Source: an uncultured Chitinophagaceae bacterium
Lineage (GTDB): Bacteria; Bacteroidota; Bacteroidia; Chitinophagales; Chitinophagaceae
NCBI GenBank assembly: GCA_937873715.1
Contig: CALMYJ010000013.1
Location: 62,001 to 126,000 of the forward strand
Reading direction: 5' to 3'
DNA length: 64,000 nucleotides
A program made the translations under genes and the position numbers. Shown here piece by piece: positions 26,158 to 34,566 of the stretch. How positions within the stretch are numbered: the first letter of the stretch is position 1; every line of letters begins with the position of its first letter. The notes under the pieces are model-generated. The model was not told where the DNA came from, ran no database searches, and saw only the letters and a program-made list of their open reading frames with translations.

Positions 26158-28646
26158 TGGAAGAAACCGGGAATATATTATTTAAAAATACACCTGCCGC
26201 TTATGCCGAAGTGATATTACCACTGGCATTGCCAAAAACATATACCTATGCTTTGCCCGAAGCCTTTGCCGATAAAGTACAGCCAGGCAGCAGGGTTGAA
26301 GTTGTACTGGGAAAAAATAAACGCTATGCTGGTATTGTAAAATCGGTGAACCATACAGCACCGCCCTACCAAACAAAATGGATTGAAAACGTATTGGATG
26401 AGGCACCGGTGATATACCCCCAGCAACTGCAACTTTGGCAATGGCTGAGCGACTATTACATGTGCAGCGAAGGCGAAGTGATGGCCGCAGCCTTGCCGGC
26501 ACACCTGAAGCTGAGCAGCGAAACGATACTGCTGTACGACGAAAGCTACGGCGATGATTTTACCGCCCTAAGTAATGATGAATATATTGTGGCCGAAGCC
26601 CTGTTGATCAAAAAGCAACTCAATCTTAGTGAAGTACAGCAGTTACTGGATGTGGTACAGGTATATCCTGTAATAAAAAAACTGATTGAAAAAAAAGTAT
26701 GCATCGTATGGGAAGCGCTCCAGGACAAATACAAAGCAAAAAAAGAAAATTATGTGTTGCTAAATCCAATGTACAATTCGGATGAAGCACTGAGCCAACT
26801 GCTCAACGAACCCAGGGCATCGGGCCTTGAGCGTTCGCCAAAACAAATGGAATTGTTACTGGCTTATTTGCACCTGCTAAAAACGGAAGGCGAAGTATTG
26901 CAAACGTCATTGTTGAAAAAATCGGGGGCAACGGCAGCACAGCTTAAGGGACTTGCTGATAAAGGTATTATAGTAATAGAAAAAAGAAGTGTGGATCGCA
27001 TACCTATGCTTCCCAAAAAAATTGAAACAGCTTTTGAGTTAAGCCCTGCACAACAACAAGCAATACACGAAGTAGAGCATTGCTTTACACAAAAAGATAT
27101 TTGCCTGCTGCACGGCGTAACCGGCAGTGGTAAAACGCTGCTTTATATTAAATTGATAGAAGCCTATCACAATAAAGGCCTGCAGGTGCTGTACCTGCTG
27201 CCCGAAATTGCGCTAACAGCACAAATGATACGCCGCCTGCAACTGCATTTTGGCGGTAATATTGCTATTTATCATTCCAAATTCAGCAATAATGAAAGGG
27301 TGGAAATATGGAATAAAATTAAATCGGGCGAAATAAAAATTGTTATTGGCGCACGCAGTGCCTTATTGCTGCCTTTTAAAAACCTGGGATTGATTATTGT
27401 GGATGAGGAACATGACGGCTCTTTTAAACAGCAGGACCCTGCACCACGCTATCATGCACGGGATACGGCGGTATATTATGCCTCTTTTTTTAAGGCTAAA
27501 GTTTTACTCGGCAGTGCCACACCTTCTGTGGAAACCTACTTTAATACCCAAAAAGGCAAATACGGACTGGTTGAATTGAATGAACGCTACGGAAATATTC
27601 ATTTGCCAGCCATTGGAATTATAGATACAAGGCAGGTAGCACAAAAGGGTAAAGTAATGCTGTCGCCACAACTCAAAGAAGCGATTACAAAAACAGTGGA
27701 AGCCGGGCGGCAGGTAATCCTTTTTCAAAACAGGCGGGGCTATTCTCCCTATTTAATTTGCGGCACCTGTGGTTACCTGCCCCAGTGCAGCCATTGCGAT
27801 GTAACCCTTACCCTGCATAAGTTTTCCAATAAATTGCATTGCCATTACTGCGGTACTACTTATCCAAAGCTGGTGGAATGCCCGGCCTGTGGTACGGTAA
27901 ACTGGATGGAGAAAAATTTTGGTACAGAAAAAATTGAAGAACTGATAGAAACTGAATTTGCCAATTTGAAAGTGGCTCGTATGGATGTGGATTCGGTAAG
28001 GGGAAAAACAGCGCATGATAACCTGGTGAAATTATTTGAACAACAGCGTATAGACATACTGGTGGGTACACAGATGGTGGTAAAGGGGCTTGATTTTGAG
28101 AAGGTGGGATTAGTAGGCATACTGGATGCTGATGGCCTGCTCAGCTTTGCCGATTTCAGGGTGAACGAAAGAGCCTTTCAACTGATGGAGCAGGTGAGTG
28201 GCCGTGCCGGCCGAAAAGAGGCGCAGGGTAAAGTACTGATACAAGCCACACAGGTAAAGCATCCTGTACTGCAATTGGTGCAGCAGCACAATTACAAAGC
28301 CATGTATGCCCTTGAAATTGAAAACAGGAAAGAGTTTTTTTATCCGCCGTTCAGCCGCATTATACACATAACGATGAAGCATAAGTTAAAAGATGTGGTG
28401 GAAGCTGCGGCAGAAAAACTTGCTGCGGCACTCCGCAGGGATATGCCAGGCTATATTAGTGGCCCGGCTGCGCCTGTGGTAGGCCGGGTGCGTAATCAAT
28501 ACCTGATGGAACTGCTGATTAAGCTGCCGCTAGATATGAAAAAAATACAACAGTATAAAAAAATCATTCGCAATCATTTTAATTTGCTGCTTACAGAAGG
28601 GCGGTACAAATCTGTAACGATGGTGGCGGATGTGGATGCGTATTAG
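26157..28646 (+). CDS. priA: Primosomal replication restart helicase PriA
   Basis: Superfamily 2 DNA helicase that reloads the replisome at stalled forks. I take ATG 26157, which overlaps the plsC stop as TAATG; ATG 26142 would add five residues. Motifs in order are the N-terminal 3'-end-binding domain (YAEVILPLALPKTYTYALPE), Walker A HGVTGSGKTLLY, IGARSALLLPF, DEEHDGSFKQQ and LLGSATPSVETY. The zinc-binding insert has four CxxC pairs (CGTCGYLPQCSHC ... CHYCG ... CPACG), and the helicase end is QVSGRAGRKEAQGKV. The length of 829 residues is normal. Confidence 0.97.
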   Translation: MEETGNILFKNTPAAYAEVILPLALPKTYTYALPEAFADKVQPGSRVEVVLGKNKRYAGIVKSVNHTAPPYQTKWIENVLDEAPVIYPQQLQLWQWLSDYYMCSEGEVMAAALPAHLKLSSETILLYDESYGDDFTALSNDEYIVAEALLIKKQLNLSEVQQLLDVVQVYPVIKKLIEKKVCIVWEALQDKYKAKKENYVLLNPMYNSDEALSQLLNEPRASGLERSPKQMELLLAYLHLLKTEGEVLQTSLLKKSGATAAQLKGLADKGIIVIEKRSVDRIPMLPKKIETAFELSPAQQQAIHEVEHCFTQKDICLLHGVTGSGKTLLYIKLIEAYHNKGLQVLYLLPEIALTAQMIRRLQLHFGGNIAIYHSKFSNNERVEIWNKIKSGEIKIVIGARSALLLPFKNLGLIIVDEEHDGSFKQQDPAPRYHARDTAVYYASFFKAKVLLGSATPSVETYFNTQKGKYGLVELNERYGNIHLPAIGIIDTRQVAQKGKVMLSPQLKEAITKTVEAGRQVILFQNRRGYSPYLICGTCGYLPQCSHCDVTLTLHKFSNKLHCHYCGTTYPKLVECPACGTVNWMEKNFGTEKIEELIETEFANLKVARMDVDSVRGKTAHDNLVKLFEQQRIDILVGTQMVVKGLDFEKVGLVGILDADGLLSFADFRVNERAFQLMEQVSGRAGRKEAQGKVLIQATQVKHPVLQLVQQHNYKAMYALEIENRKEFFYPPFSRIIHITMKHKLKDVVEAAAEKLAAALRRDMPGYISGPAAPVVGRVRNQYLMELLIKLPLDMKKIQQYKKIIRNHFNLLLTEGRYKSVTMVADVDAY

Positions 28647-28651
28647 GGGTG

Positions 28652-28700
28652 CTGGATACTGGATACTGGATGATGGATACTGGATACTGGATACTGGATA
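28652..28700 (+). repeat. Heptanucleotide tandem repeat (CTGGATA)n
   Basis: Six to seven units of CTGGATA fill the gap between priA and murB, with one variant unit (CTGGATGA, 28666-28673). The unit is 7 bp, not a multiple of three, and the array ends 5 bp before the murB ATG. An open frame runs through it into murB, so an upstream start would give a repeat-coded N-terminal extension. Confidence 0.9.
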
Positions 28701-28705
28701 TTGAA

Positions 28706-29728
28706 ATGACTATAGAAAAAAACATATCGCTTAAACCGTTTAATACATTTGGTATTGATGTATTGGCCGAATCATTTGCCCGGTTCAATTCCATTGAGGC
28801 ATTACAGCAATTGCTGATACACAATAGCAATACTTTAATACTTGGCGGTGGTAGTAACATGCTCTTTACCAAAAATGTAAAAGGGCTTGTTTTAAAAAAT
28901 GAGATCGGCGGTATTGAAATACTTCAGGAAGATGAGGGGCATGTATATGTAAAAGCCGGTGCCGGCGAAAACTGGCATGGCTTTGTACAATATTGTATCG
29001 GTAAAAATTGGGCCGGTATTGAAAACCTTTCTCTTATACCCGGTAATGTTGGCGCTTCACCCATGCAAAATATAGGTGCTTACGGGGTGGAAATAAAAGA
29101 TGTGTTTCACGAATTGGAGGCATTTCATCTTCAAGAAAAAAAACTACAAAAGTTTTCAAATGCAGATTGTGCGTTTGGCTACCGGGAAAGTATTTTTAAG
29201 CGAAAGCTTAAAAATCAGTTTGTAATTACCAGTGTTACTTACAGGCTGAGCAAAAAACCAATGTACAATACATCCTATGGCGCCATTGAACAAGAGTTGG
29301 AAAAAATGGGTGTTCAGAATTTATCCATACAGGCCATTGCACAGGCCGTCATAAATATTCGCAGCAGCAAACTGCCCAACCCGGCAGAAGTGGGTAATGC
29401 CGGCAGTTTTTTTAAAAACCCCGAAATACCTGTTGAACAGTTTGAGCAACTCAAACAAACATTTCCGGCCATTGTTGGCTATCCTCTAGATAATGGTAAT
29501 GTAAAAGTTGCGGCTGGCTGGCTGATTGAAAACAGCGGCCCGGCTGCAGGCATAAGCTGGAAAGGTTTTCGCACAGGCGATGCAGGCTGTCATCCAAAGC
29601 AGGCGCTTGTATTGGTAAATTACGGGGCTGCAACGGGCAGTGAAATTTTTGCCCTAAGCGAAATGATTTTAAAAAGTGTACATGATAAATTCAGTATCCT
29701 GCTCGAAAGAGAGGTAAATATTATTTAA
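28706..29728 (+). CDS. murB: UDP-N-acetylmuramate dehydrogenase
   Basis: FAD enzyme that reduces UDP-GlcNAc-enolpyruvate to UDP-MurNAc in peptidoglycan synthesis. ATG 28706 gives the normal start MTIEKNISLKPFNTFG; the in-frame codons upstream are tandem-repeat DNA. Motifs are LGGGSNMLFTK, LSLIPGNVGASPMQNIGAYGVE (FAD binding), FGYRESIFK, the catalytic Ser in NAGSFFKNP and the C-terminal Glu in LLEREVNII. The 340-residue length fits type I MurB. The end overlaps the convergent bshA gene by 4 bp. Confidence 0.95.
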   Translation: MTIEKNISLKPFNTFGIDVLAESFARFNSIEALQQLLIHNSNTLILGGGSNMLFTKNVKGLVLKNEIGGIEILQEDEGHVYVKAGAGENWHGFVQYCIGKNWAGIENLSLIPGNVGASPMQNIGAYGVEIKDVFHELEAFHLQEKKLQKFSNADCAFGYRESIFKRKLKNQFVITSVTYRLSKKPMYNTSYGAIEQELEKMGVQNLSIQAIAQAVINIRSSKLPNPAEVGNAGSFFKNPEIPVEQFEQLKQTFPAIVGYPLDNGNVKVAAGWLIENSGPAAGISWKGFRTGDAGCHPKQALVLVNYGAATGSEIFALSEMILKSVHDKFSILLEREVNII

Positions 29729-30846
29729 ACAGCTACTCTTTTGTACAGCGCTTCGTATTTGGGTACAATGTTTACAATGTCGAATTTTTGAGCCTGGGCC
29801 AGTGCGTTAGCCTTAAATGATTGGTGTACCGACTCTTCTTTTAAAATCAGCAGCGCCTTTGCACACATATCCTCCACATCGCCAACATTGCTCATGTAGC
29901 CGGTAACGCCATCAATATTAATTTCGGGCAGCCCACCTGCATTGGTAGAGATAACGGGTACTTCCGCAGCCATTGCCTCAAGGGCTGCAAGACCAAAACT
30001 TTCATATTCGCTGGTGAGTAAAAATAAATCGGCAATAGGTAATATATCTTCCATCTGTTCCTGCTTACCCAGGAATTTTATATTAGCTGCCGACACACAA
30101 TCCCTGCAGATAGATTCGGCATAATGCCTTTCAGGGCCATCGCCGAGCAGCAGCAGTTTACAGGGTAGTTTTTCATTGAGTAGTAAAAAAGTGTGTATCA
30201 CATCTTCCACCCGTTTTACTTTACGGAAATTGCTGGCATGCACCAGTATCTTTTCGCCATTTGGCGCCACAATTTTTTTAAATGCATCCACCGGTTTTTT
30301 GTGAAAACGTTCCACATCCACAAAATTGTGGATCACTTCAATCGGCTTACTGATGTTGAAGTTTTTATAGGTTTCTTCTTTCAGGTTGTAGGATACTGCA
30401 GTGAGTATATCACTTTCTTCCATCGAAAAAGTAACTACCGGGCTATACGTTTTGTCTTTACCCACCAGGGTAATATCGGTGCCATGCAAGGTTGTAATTA
30501 CAGGAATTTTTCGGCCTTCTTTTGCTAAAATTTGTTTGGCCATATAGGCTGCTGCCGCATGCGGTATGGCATAATGCACATGTAGTAATTGTATATCATT
30601 ATTCATTACCACATCAACCATAGTGCTGGCTAAGGCAGTTTCGTAAGGTGGAAAATCAAACAGGGGGTAAGTGGGCACCCTTACTTCATGATAAAAAATA
30701 TTGGCATGAAAGCCGCTTAACCTTACCGGCTGCTGGTAGGTGATGAAATGTATATTGTGGCCTTTATCTGCCAGTGCTTTTCCTAATTCAGTTGCCAGTA
30801 CGCCACTACCGCCAAATGTTGGGTAGCACACAATCGCTATATTCAT
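29725..30846 (-). CDS. bshA: N-acetyl-alpha-D-glucosaminyl L-malate synthase (bacillithiol)
   Basis: GT4 glycosyltransferase of 373 residues that makes GlcNAc-malate, the first intermediate of bacillithiol. Family features are IVCYPTFGGSGVLATELGKALA, FITYQQPVRLSGF, HVHYAIPHAAAAYMA, TLHGTDITLVG, FVDVERFHKK and the nucleotide-sugar motif EYESFGLAALEAMAAEVPVI. The cell therefore probably uses bacillithiol as its low-molecular-weight thiol, which matters for the persulfide chemistry proposed for the 34-46 kb region. bshB and bshC are not in the window. Confidence 0.92.
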   Translation of the reverse strand: MNIAIVCYPTFGGSGVLATELGKALADKGHNIHFITYQQPVRLSGFHANIFYHEVRVPTYPLFDFPPYETALASTMVDVVMNNDIQLLHVHYAIPHAAAAYMAKQILAKEGRKIPVITTLHGTDITLVGKDKTYSPVVTFSMEESDILTAVSYNLKEETYKNFNISKPIEVIHNFVDVERFHKKPVDAFKKIVAPNGEKILVHASNFRKVKRVEDVIHTFLLLNEKLPCKLLLLGDGPERHYAESICRDCVSAANIKFLGKQEQMEDILPIADLFLLTSEYESFGLAALEAMAAEVPVISTNAGGLPEINIDGVTGYMSNVGDVEDMCAKALLILKEESVHQSFKANALAQAQKFDIVNIVPKYEALYKRVAV

Positions 30847-30983
30847 GTAAATTATATTCTTTTAAAGGCCTGCAATTTAGTGTTTAAAACTGCATAGTAT
30901 AGGTGTCGGCAACGTTGCCGGTACAGGATTATTTTAATGGTAAAATGATTATGTTAGCGGAAGGGGTAAAAAATGCACTCAAT

Positions 30984-31015
30984 TTTGCTTATCTGGCATT
31001 CATAGAATAAATTTG
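30984..31015 (+). promoter_or_regulatory. Bacteroidota-type promoter of pdhB
   Basis: TTTG at 30984-30987, 20 nt, TAAATTTG at 31008-31015: a full match to the consensus and one of the clearest promoters in the window. The leader is about 45 nt. Confidence 0.8.
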
Positions 31016-31068
31016 CCTGCTTTTGTAAAAACCAGATTATTTCTATATCAAATCATAATATATAATAC

Positions 31069-32052
31069 ATGCGACAAATAGCATTCAGGGAAGCACTCCG
31101 GGAAGCCATGCAGGAAGAGATGAGAAGAGATGAAAGGGTGTTGTTAATGGGAGAAGAAGTAGCCGAATATAACGGTGCTTATAAAGTAAGTCAGGGCATG
31201 CTGGATGAGTTTGGCGAAAAAAGGGTGATTGATACCCCTATTGCAGAGCTTGGTTTTGCAGCCATTGCCGTAGGCGCTGCACAAAATGGCCTGCGTCCTA
31301 TCGTGGAATTTATGACCTGGAACTTTGCCGTACTGCCGCTTGACCAGATATTGAATACCGCATCAAAAATGTTAGCCATGAGCGGCGGACAGGTGGGTTG
31401 CCCCATCGTTTTCCGTGGACCCAATGGCAGCGCCGGCCAGTTAGGCGCACAGCACTCCACCGCCTTTGAATCGATGTATGCCAATATCCCCGGCCTTAAA
31501 GTAGTATCGGTAAGCAACCCCTACGATGCTAAAGGTTTGTTGAAAGCGGCCATTCGGGACGACGACCCGGTGATGTTTATGGAAAGTGAAGTAATGTATG
31601 GCGATAAAGGCGAAGTACCTGAAGAAGAATACCTGTTGCCTATTGGTAAAGCATTCGTTAAGCGTACAGGCAAAGACGTTACCATCGTTTCTTTCAATAA
31701 AATGATGAAAGTGGCACTTGGTGCTGCTGCCGAGTTGGCTAAAGAGGGAATAGAAGCTGAAGTGATTGACCTGGCTACCATCCGTCCGCTCGATTGGTTT
31801 ACCATACTTGAAAGTGTGAAAAAAACCAACCGCCTGGTAATTGTGGAAGAGCAATGGCCATTTGCTTCTGTATCTTCAGAAATTGCTTATCGCATACAAA
31901 AAGAAGGCTTCGATTACCTCGATGCTCCCGTACGCCGTATCACTTCTGCCGATGCACCGATGCACTATGCTCCTAATTTAGTAGCGGCTTACCTGCCCGA
32001 TATTCCCCGTACGGTAAAGCTGGTGAAAGAAGTGATGTATCTTAAAAAATAA
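31069..32052 (+). CDS. pdhB: Pyruvate dehydrogenase E1 component, beta subunit
   Basis: Beta subunit of E1, 327 residues, which completes the ThDP active site with PdhA. The start MRQIAFREALREAMQEEMRRDERVLLMGEEV is typical, as are GFAAIAVGAA, GQLGAQHSTAFESMYANIPGLKVV and the C-terminal transketolase domain with DLATIRPLDW and VIVEEQWPFASV. It stands alone between its own promoter and terminator, 26 kb from pdhA. The closely related branched-chain E1 beta is excluded only by resemblance. Confidence 0.93.
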   Translation: MRQIAFREALREAMQEEMRRDERVLLMGEEVAEYNGAYKVSQGMLDEFGEKRVIDTPIAELGFAAIAVGAAQNGLRPIVEFMTWNFAVLPLDQILNTASKMLAMSGGQVGCPIVFRGPNGSAGQLGAQHSTAFESMYANIPGLKVVSVSNPYDAKGLLKAAIRDDDPVMFMESEVMYGDKGEVPEEEYLLPIGKAFVKRTGKDVTIVSFNKMMKVALGAAAELAKEGIEAEVIDLATIRPLDWFTILESVKKTNRLVIVEEQWPFASVSSEIAYRIQKEGFDYLDAPVRRITSADAPMHYAPNLVAAYLPDIPRTVKLVKEVMYLKK

Positions 32053-32072
32053 ACAACTTATTTTATGTCAGG

Positions 32073-32097
32073 GCCCGGCGAAATGCCGGGCTTTTTT
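32073..32097 (+). terminator. Intrinsic terminator of pdhB
   Basis: Perfect 7-bp stem GCCCGGC / GCCGGGC with loop GAAAT, then six T. Confidence 0.9.
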
Positions 32098-32136
32098 ATA
32101 TGCCCGTACCCGGGAAAATAAAATATTGTAATTAGT

Positions 32137-32170
32137 CTACTAATTTAGTAGGAAAATATACTTATATTTG
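32137..32170 (+). promoter_or_regulatory. Operator copy A and -7 element ahead of the siroheme gene
   Basis: CTACTAA-T-TTAGTAG (32137-32151) is a perfect 7-bp inverted repeat about one central base. TATATTTG (32163-32170) is the -7 element, so the repeat covers the -33 position and a bound protein would block the promoter. Four related sites lie downstream in the window. The binding protein is unknown. Confidence 0.7.
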
Positions 32171-32199
32171 CTTTTTACCGTTAATAGCTGTAGTACTGT

Positions 32200-32835
32200 A
32201 TGCCTGATGATACCAATTTTATTGCCGGGAACAATACGCCCGGGCGAAATGAGGCTAATAACCTGTTTCCTGTTTTTTTAAAACTGGAGCAACTCAGCCT
32301 GCTGATTGTTGGCGGTGGCTATGTGGGTATGGAAAAGTTACAGGCGGTAGTGCAGAATGCCCCTAAAACGCCGATAAAACTGGTGGCAACCGTTATCAGC
32401 GACGAAATTAAAGCGCTGGCTGCTGCTTATAACAATATAACCCTTATTGAAAAGCCGTATGCGCCTGGTGATATTGATGAGGCTGATATTGTTATAGCTG
32501 CCTTAAACGATCCACAGGTGAGTACACAGGTAAGCAGGGATGCGAAACAAAAAGGTAAGCTGGTAAATGTGGCGGATAAACCGGAGCTGTGTGATTTTTA
32601 TTTGGGTTCGGTTGTTCGAAAAGGTAGCGTTAAAATCGCTATTTCAACCAACGGCAAATCACCAACTATTGCTAAACGCTTAAAAGAAATAATCAGCGAT
32701 TTGTTGCCGGATGAGCTTGAGCAACTGCTGAACCAGATGCAGGCCGTTCGTAACAATATTAAAGGCGATTTTGAAGAAAAAGTAAGAAGGCTGAATGCAC
32801 TTACGCAAAGCCTTGTTGAAAAAAATAATTTTTAA
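32200..32835 (+). CDS. Precorrin-2 dehydrogenase / sirohydrochlorin ferrochelatase-like protein (siroheme synthesis)
   Basis: Protein of 211 residues matching the CysG N-terminal/Met8 family, which oxidises precorrin-2 and can insert iron to give siroheme, the cofactor of sulfite and nitrite reductases. A Rossmann motif LLIVGGGYVGMEKLQAVV is followed by DEADIVIAALNDPQVS, LVNVADKPELCDFYLGSVV and IAISTNGKSPTIAKRLKEII. About 25 extra residues precede the usual start. The TauE/SafE permease follows after 39 bp, which suggests assimilatory sulfur metabolism. Confidence 0.9.
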   Translation: MPDDTNFIAGNNTPGRNEANNLFPVFLKLEQLSLLIVGGGYVGMEKLQAVVQNAPKTPIKLVATVISDEIKALAAAYNNITLIEKPYAPGDIDEADIVIAALNDPQVSTQVSRDAKQKGKLVNVADKPELCDFYLGSVVRKGSVKIAISTNGKSPTIAKRLKEIISDLLPDELEQLLNQMQAVRNNIKGDFEEKVRRLNALTQSLVEKNNF

Positions 32836-32874
32836 TTCATGGTACATTTTCAATCACATTAAGCAATAAAACTT

Positions 32875-33999
32875 ATGGAAGATAAAGGAACGGGTGTATC
32901 ATTGAATGAAGAGGTTGAAGCAACCAGTTCGAACGGTGCAACTGATAATTTTGATGTATTGAGTAATTCTACCACAGATGATATTGCGGATCTGATACCT
33001 TCTGTAGAGGCACAGGAAAAATATATTGAAAAGATAAATGATGAAAACGTTCGCAGCCCTTACCTGCGCTGGATAATTATTGGGCTTGGTATTCTTGTAG
33101 CTGCTGTAGCTGTATGGTTGTTGTTTATTTACAGCGCCACCGAAACACAGGGTAAAGTAGCCAACTGGGTATATTCTTTTTTCACAAAATCTTTTTTCCT
33201 GTATGTTTTTGTTGGCCTGTGTGCACAAATGGTTGATGGCGCTTTAGGCATGGCTTACGGTGCCACAGCCACCTCTTTTTTGGCCAGTATGGGTGTAGGC
33301 CCTGCACAAAGCAGTGCAAGTATTCACATCTCAGAAATATTTACCACGGGTGCATCGGGTATATCACATCTTAAGCTTAAAAATGTAAATAAAAAATTAT
33401 TATGGCGCCTTGTTGTGCCAGGTATAGTGGGTTCTGCTATAGGTGCATTACTGCTTAGCGTATTAGAAAAAGGAGGCTATGTTACCGAAGATCAGTTTCA
33501 AAAATATTTTAAGCCCATCACTACATTATATACTTTGATACTTGGAGTTATTGTAGTAAAAAAAGCTTTCGGCAAAAAAAATTCAAAGAAAAAAATCCGG
33601 CGTATTACACCGCTTGCTCTGGCCGGTTCATTTTTTGATGCAGTTGGCGGCGGTGGCTGGGGGCCTATTGTTACTTCCACTTTATTAGGTCGGGGCCGTA
33701 GTGTAAATTATACCATTGGTTCGGTAAACGCAGCAGAGTTTTTTGTAGCACTTACCAGTTCAGTCATCTTTGCCATTTTTTTAGGGCTCGAGCCCGGCCT
33801 TTGGCAGGTAATTGTTGGCCTCATTGTTGGTGGTGTGTTTGCTGCACCCTTTGCTGCATATATAGTGCATAAGGTGCGAAAAAAACCTTTAATGATTTTT
33901 GTTGGTGTTTTTATAATACTGCTAAGTTTAAACACTTTTGCGAAGCTTACAATTAAGTTCGACATCTTCCGTGTTATTGCTGATTGGGTCATTGGATAA
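32875..33999 (+). CDS. TauE/SafE (TSUP) family permease
   Basis: Membrane protein of 374 residues with a charged cytoplasmic N-terminal tail (about 60 residues) and roughly eight membrane helices. The TSUP pattern is clear: FVGLCAQMVDGALGMAYGATATSFLASMGVGPA in the first half and LAGSFFDAVGGGGWGPIVTSTLLGRG in the second, each with the family's inverted repeat core. Members carry sulfite, sulfoacetate, taurine-derived or other sulfur anions. Its position behind the siroheme gene makes a sulfur oxyanion the likely substrate; direction of transport is not visible. Confidence 0.9.
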   Translation: MEDKGTGVSLNEEVEATSSNGATDNFDVLSNSTTDDIADLIPSVEAQEKYIEKINDENVRSPYLRWIIIGLGILVAAVAVWLLFIYSATETQGKVANWVYSFFTKSFFLYVFVGLCAQMVDGALGMAYGATATSFLASMGVGPAQSSASIHISEIFTTGASGISHLKLKNVNKKLLWRLVVPGIVGSAIGALLLSVLEKGGYVTEDQFQKYFKPITTLYTLILGVIVVKKAFGKKNSKKKIRRITPLALAGSFFDAVGGGGWGPIVTSTLLGRGRSVNYTIGSVNAAEFFVALTSSVIFAIFLGLEPGLWQVIVGLIVGGVFAAPFAAYIVHKVRKKPLMIFVGVFIILLSLNTFAKLTIKFDIFRVIADWVIG

Positions 34000-34132
34000 A
34001 AGGAGGAGCTTCTCCCTTCATTACACTGGTAAAAGTTTCGGTTTTAAGGAAAACATGCCTTTAGTGATAAATATATTTAGGCAACATAATGCCTGTTGAT
34101 TTTAACGGGAAATTTTTTTAAAAAATAATTCC

Positions 34133-34171
34133 CTACTAATTTGGTAGACTAATTTTTCGCCCTTAGTTTTA
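34133..34171 (+). promoter_or_regulatory. Operator copy B overlapping the promoter of the SusC operon
   Basis: CTACTAA-T-TTGGTAG (34133-34147). The same bases supply the -33 element: TTTG 34140-34143, 20 nt, TAGTTTTA 34164-34171 (one mismatch to TAnnTTTG). A protein on the repeat would cover the -33 box. The extended site (CCCTACTAATTTGGTAGACT) is the flipped version of copy A. Confidence 0.65.
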
Positions 34172-34255
34172 CACCCGAATCAGTAAAGTTTACTTTATCC
34201 GCTGCTAAATACAACTAACGTGTTTATTATACTTCAACAAAATAAATCTATAGCA

Positions 34256-34303
34256 ATGAATTGTTGCAACATACTGCACAGTGATTGCTGTTGTTGTAAG
34301 TAG
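34256..34303 (+). CDS. Poly-cysteine leader peptide 1 (15 residues)
   Basis: ATG at 34256 opens a 15-codon frame, MNCCNILHSDCCCCK, stopped by TAG at 34301. Six of fifteen residues are Cys, and four stand in a row (TGC TGT TGT TGT) directly before Lys and the stop. It lies about 80 nt into the predicted transcript and 263 nt before the SusC start. Poly-Cys leader peptides are known in mycobacteria as cysteine-responsive attenuators, where ribosomes stall on Cys codons when charged tRNA-Cys is low. The parallel here is inferred; a similar frame precedes the second receptor (46235), which argues against chance. Confidence 0.7.
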   Translation: MNCCNILHSDCCCCK

Positions 34304-34378
34304 CCATTAGTGCGCCGTTCCCATCATTTATTCATTCAACTCCTTTTTTCGCAATGTTAGTTTTTAAAAATATAAGCA

Positions 34379-34547
34379 CAGGGTTGCAATATTGCTCCAA
34401 CAGGGCAGGACCCTTGTAAATAAAAATATGGCCGGGAACTGTTGACGCAGCCCCGGCCTGTACAAAAGGCGTAATCATCTTTCATAAAAACAACCTGATG
34501 CAGGGCAAATATATATTTTAATTATATTAATTGTCCTTGCCAGGTTG
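34379..34547 (+). promoter_or_regulatory. Structured 5' leader of the SusC operon
   Basis: Between the leader peptide and SusC I can draw three stems by eye. AGGGT (34380-34384) pairs with ACCCT (34410-34414). GGCCGGG (34430-34436) pairs with CCCGGCC (34452-34458), continued inside by CTG/CAG. CAACCTG (34491-34497) pairs perfectly with CAGGTTG (34541-34547), with GGGCAA/TTGTCC inside. The last hairpin ends 20 nt before the ATG. No known riboswitch consensus (SAM, TPP, cobalamin) fits. Confidence 0.5.
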
Positions 34548-34566
34548 ATAAATTCAACAGATTAAA

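Noticed and set aside
34196..34211. A 13-15-base word (TTATCCGCTGCTA) shared with the RRM gene leader near 51438
   Set aside because: A match of this length is expected by chance in a window of this size, and no palindrome or promoter position supports it.
34379..34547. TPP, SAM or cobalamin riboswitch before SusC
   Set aside because: ACCTGAT at 34492 recalls the THI box, but the CTGAGA half is absent, and neither a SAM nor a B12 box can be found.
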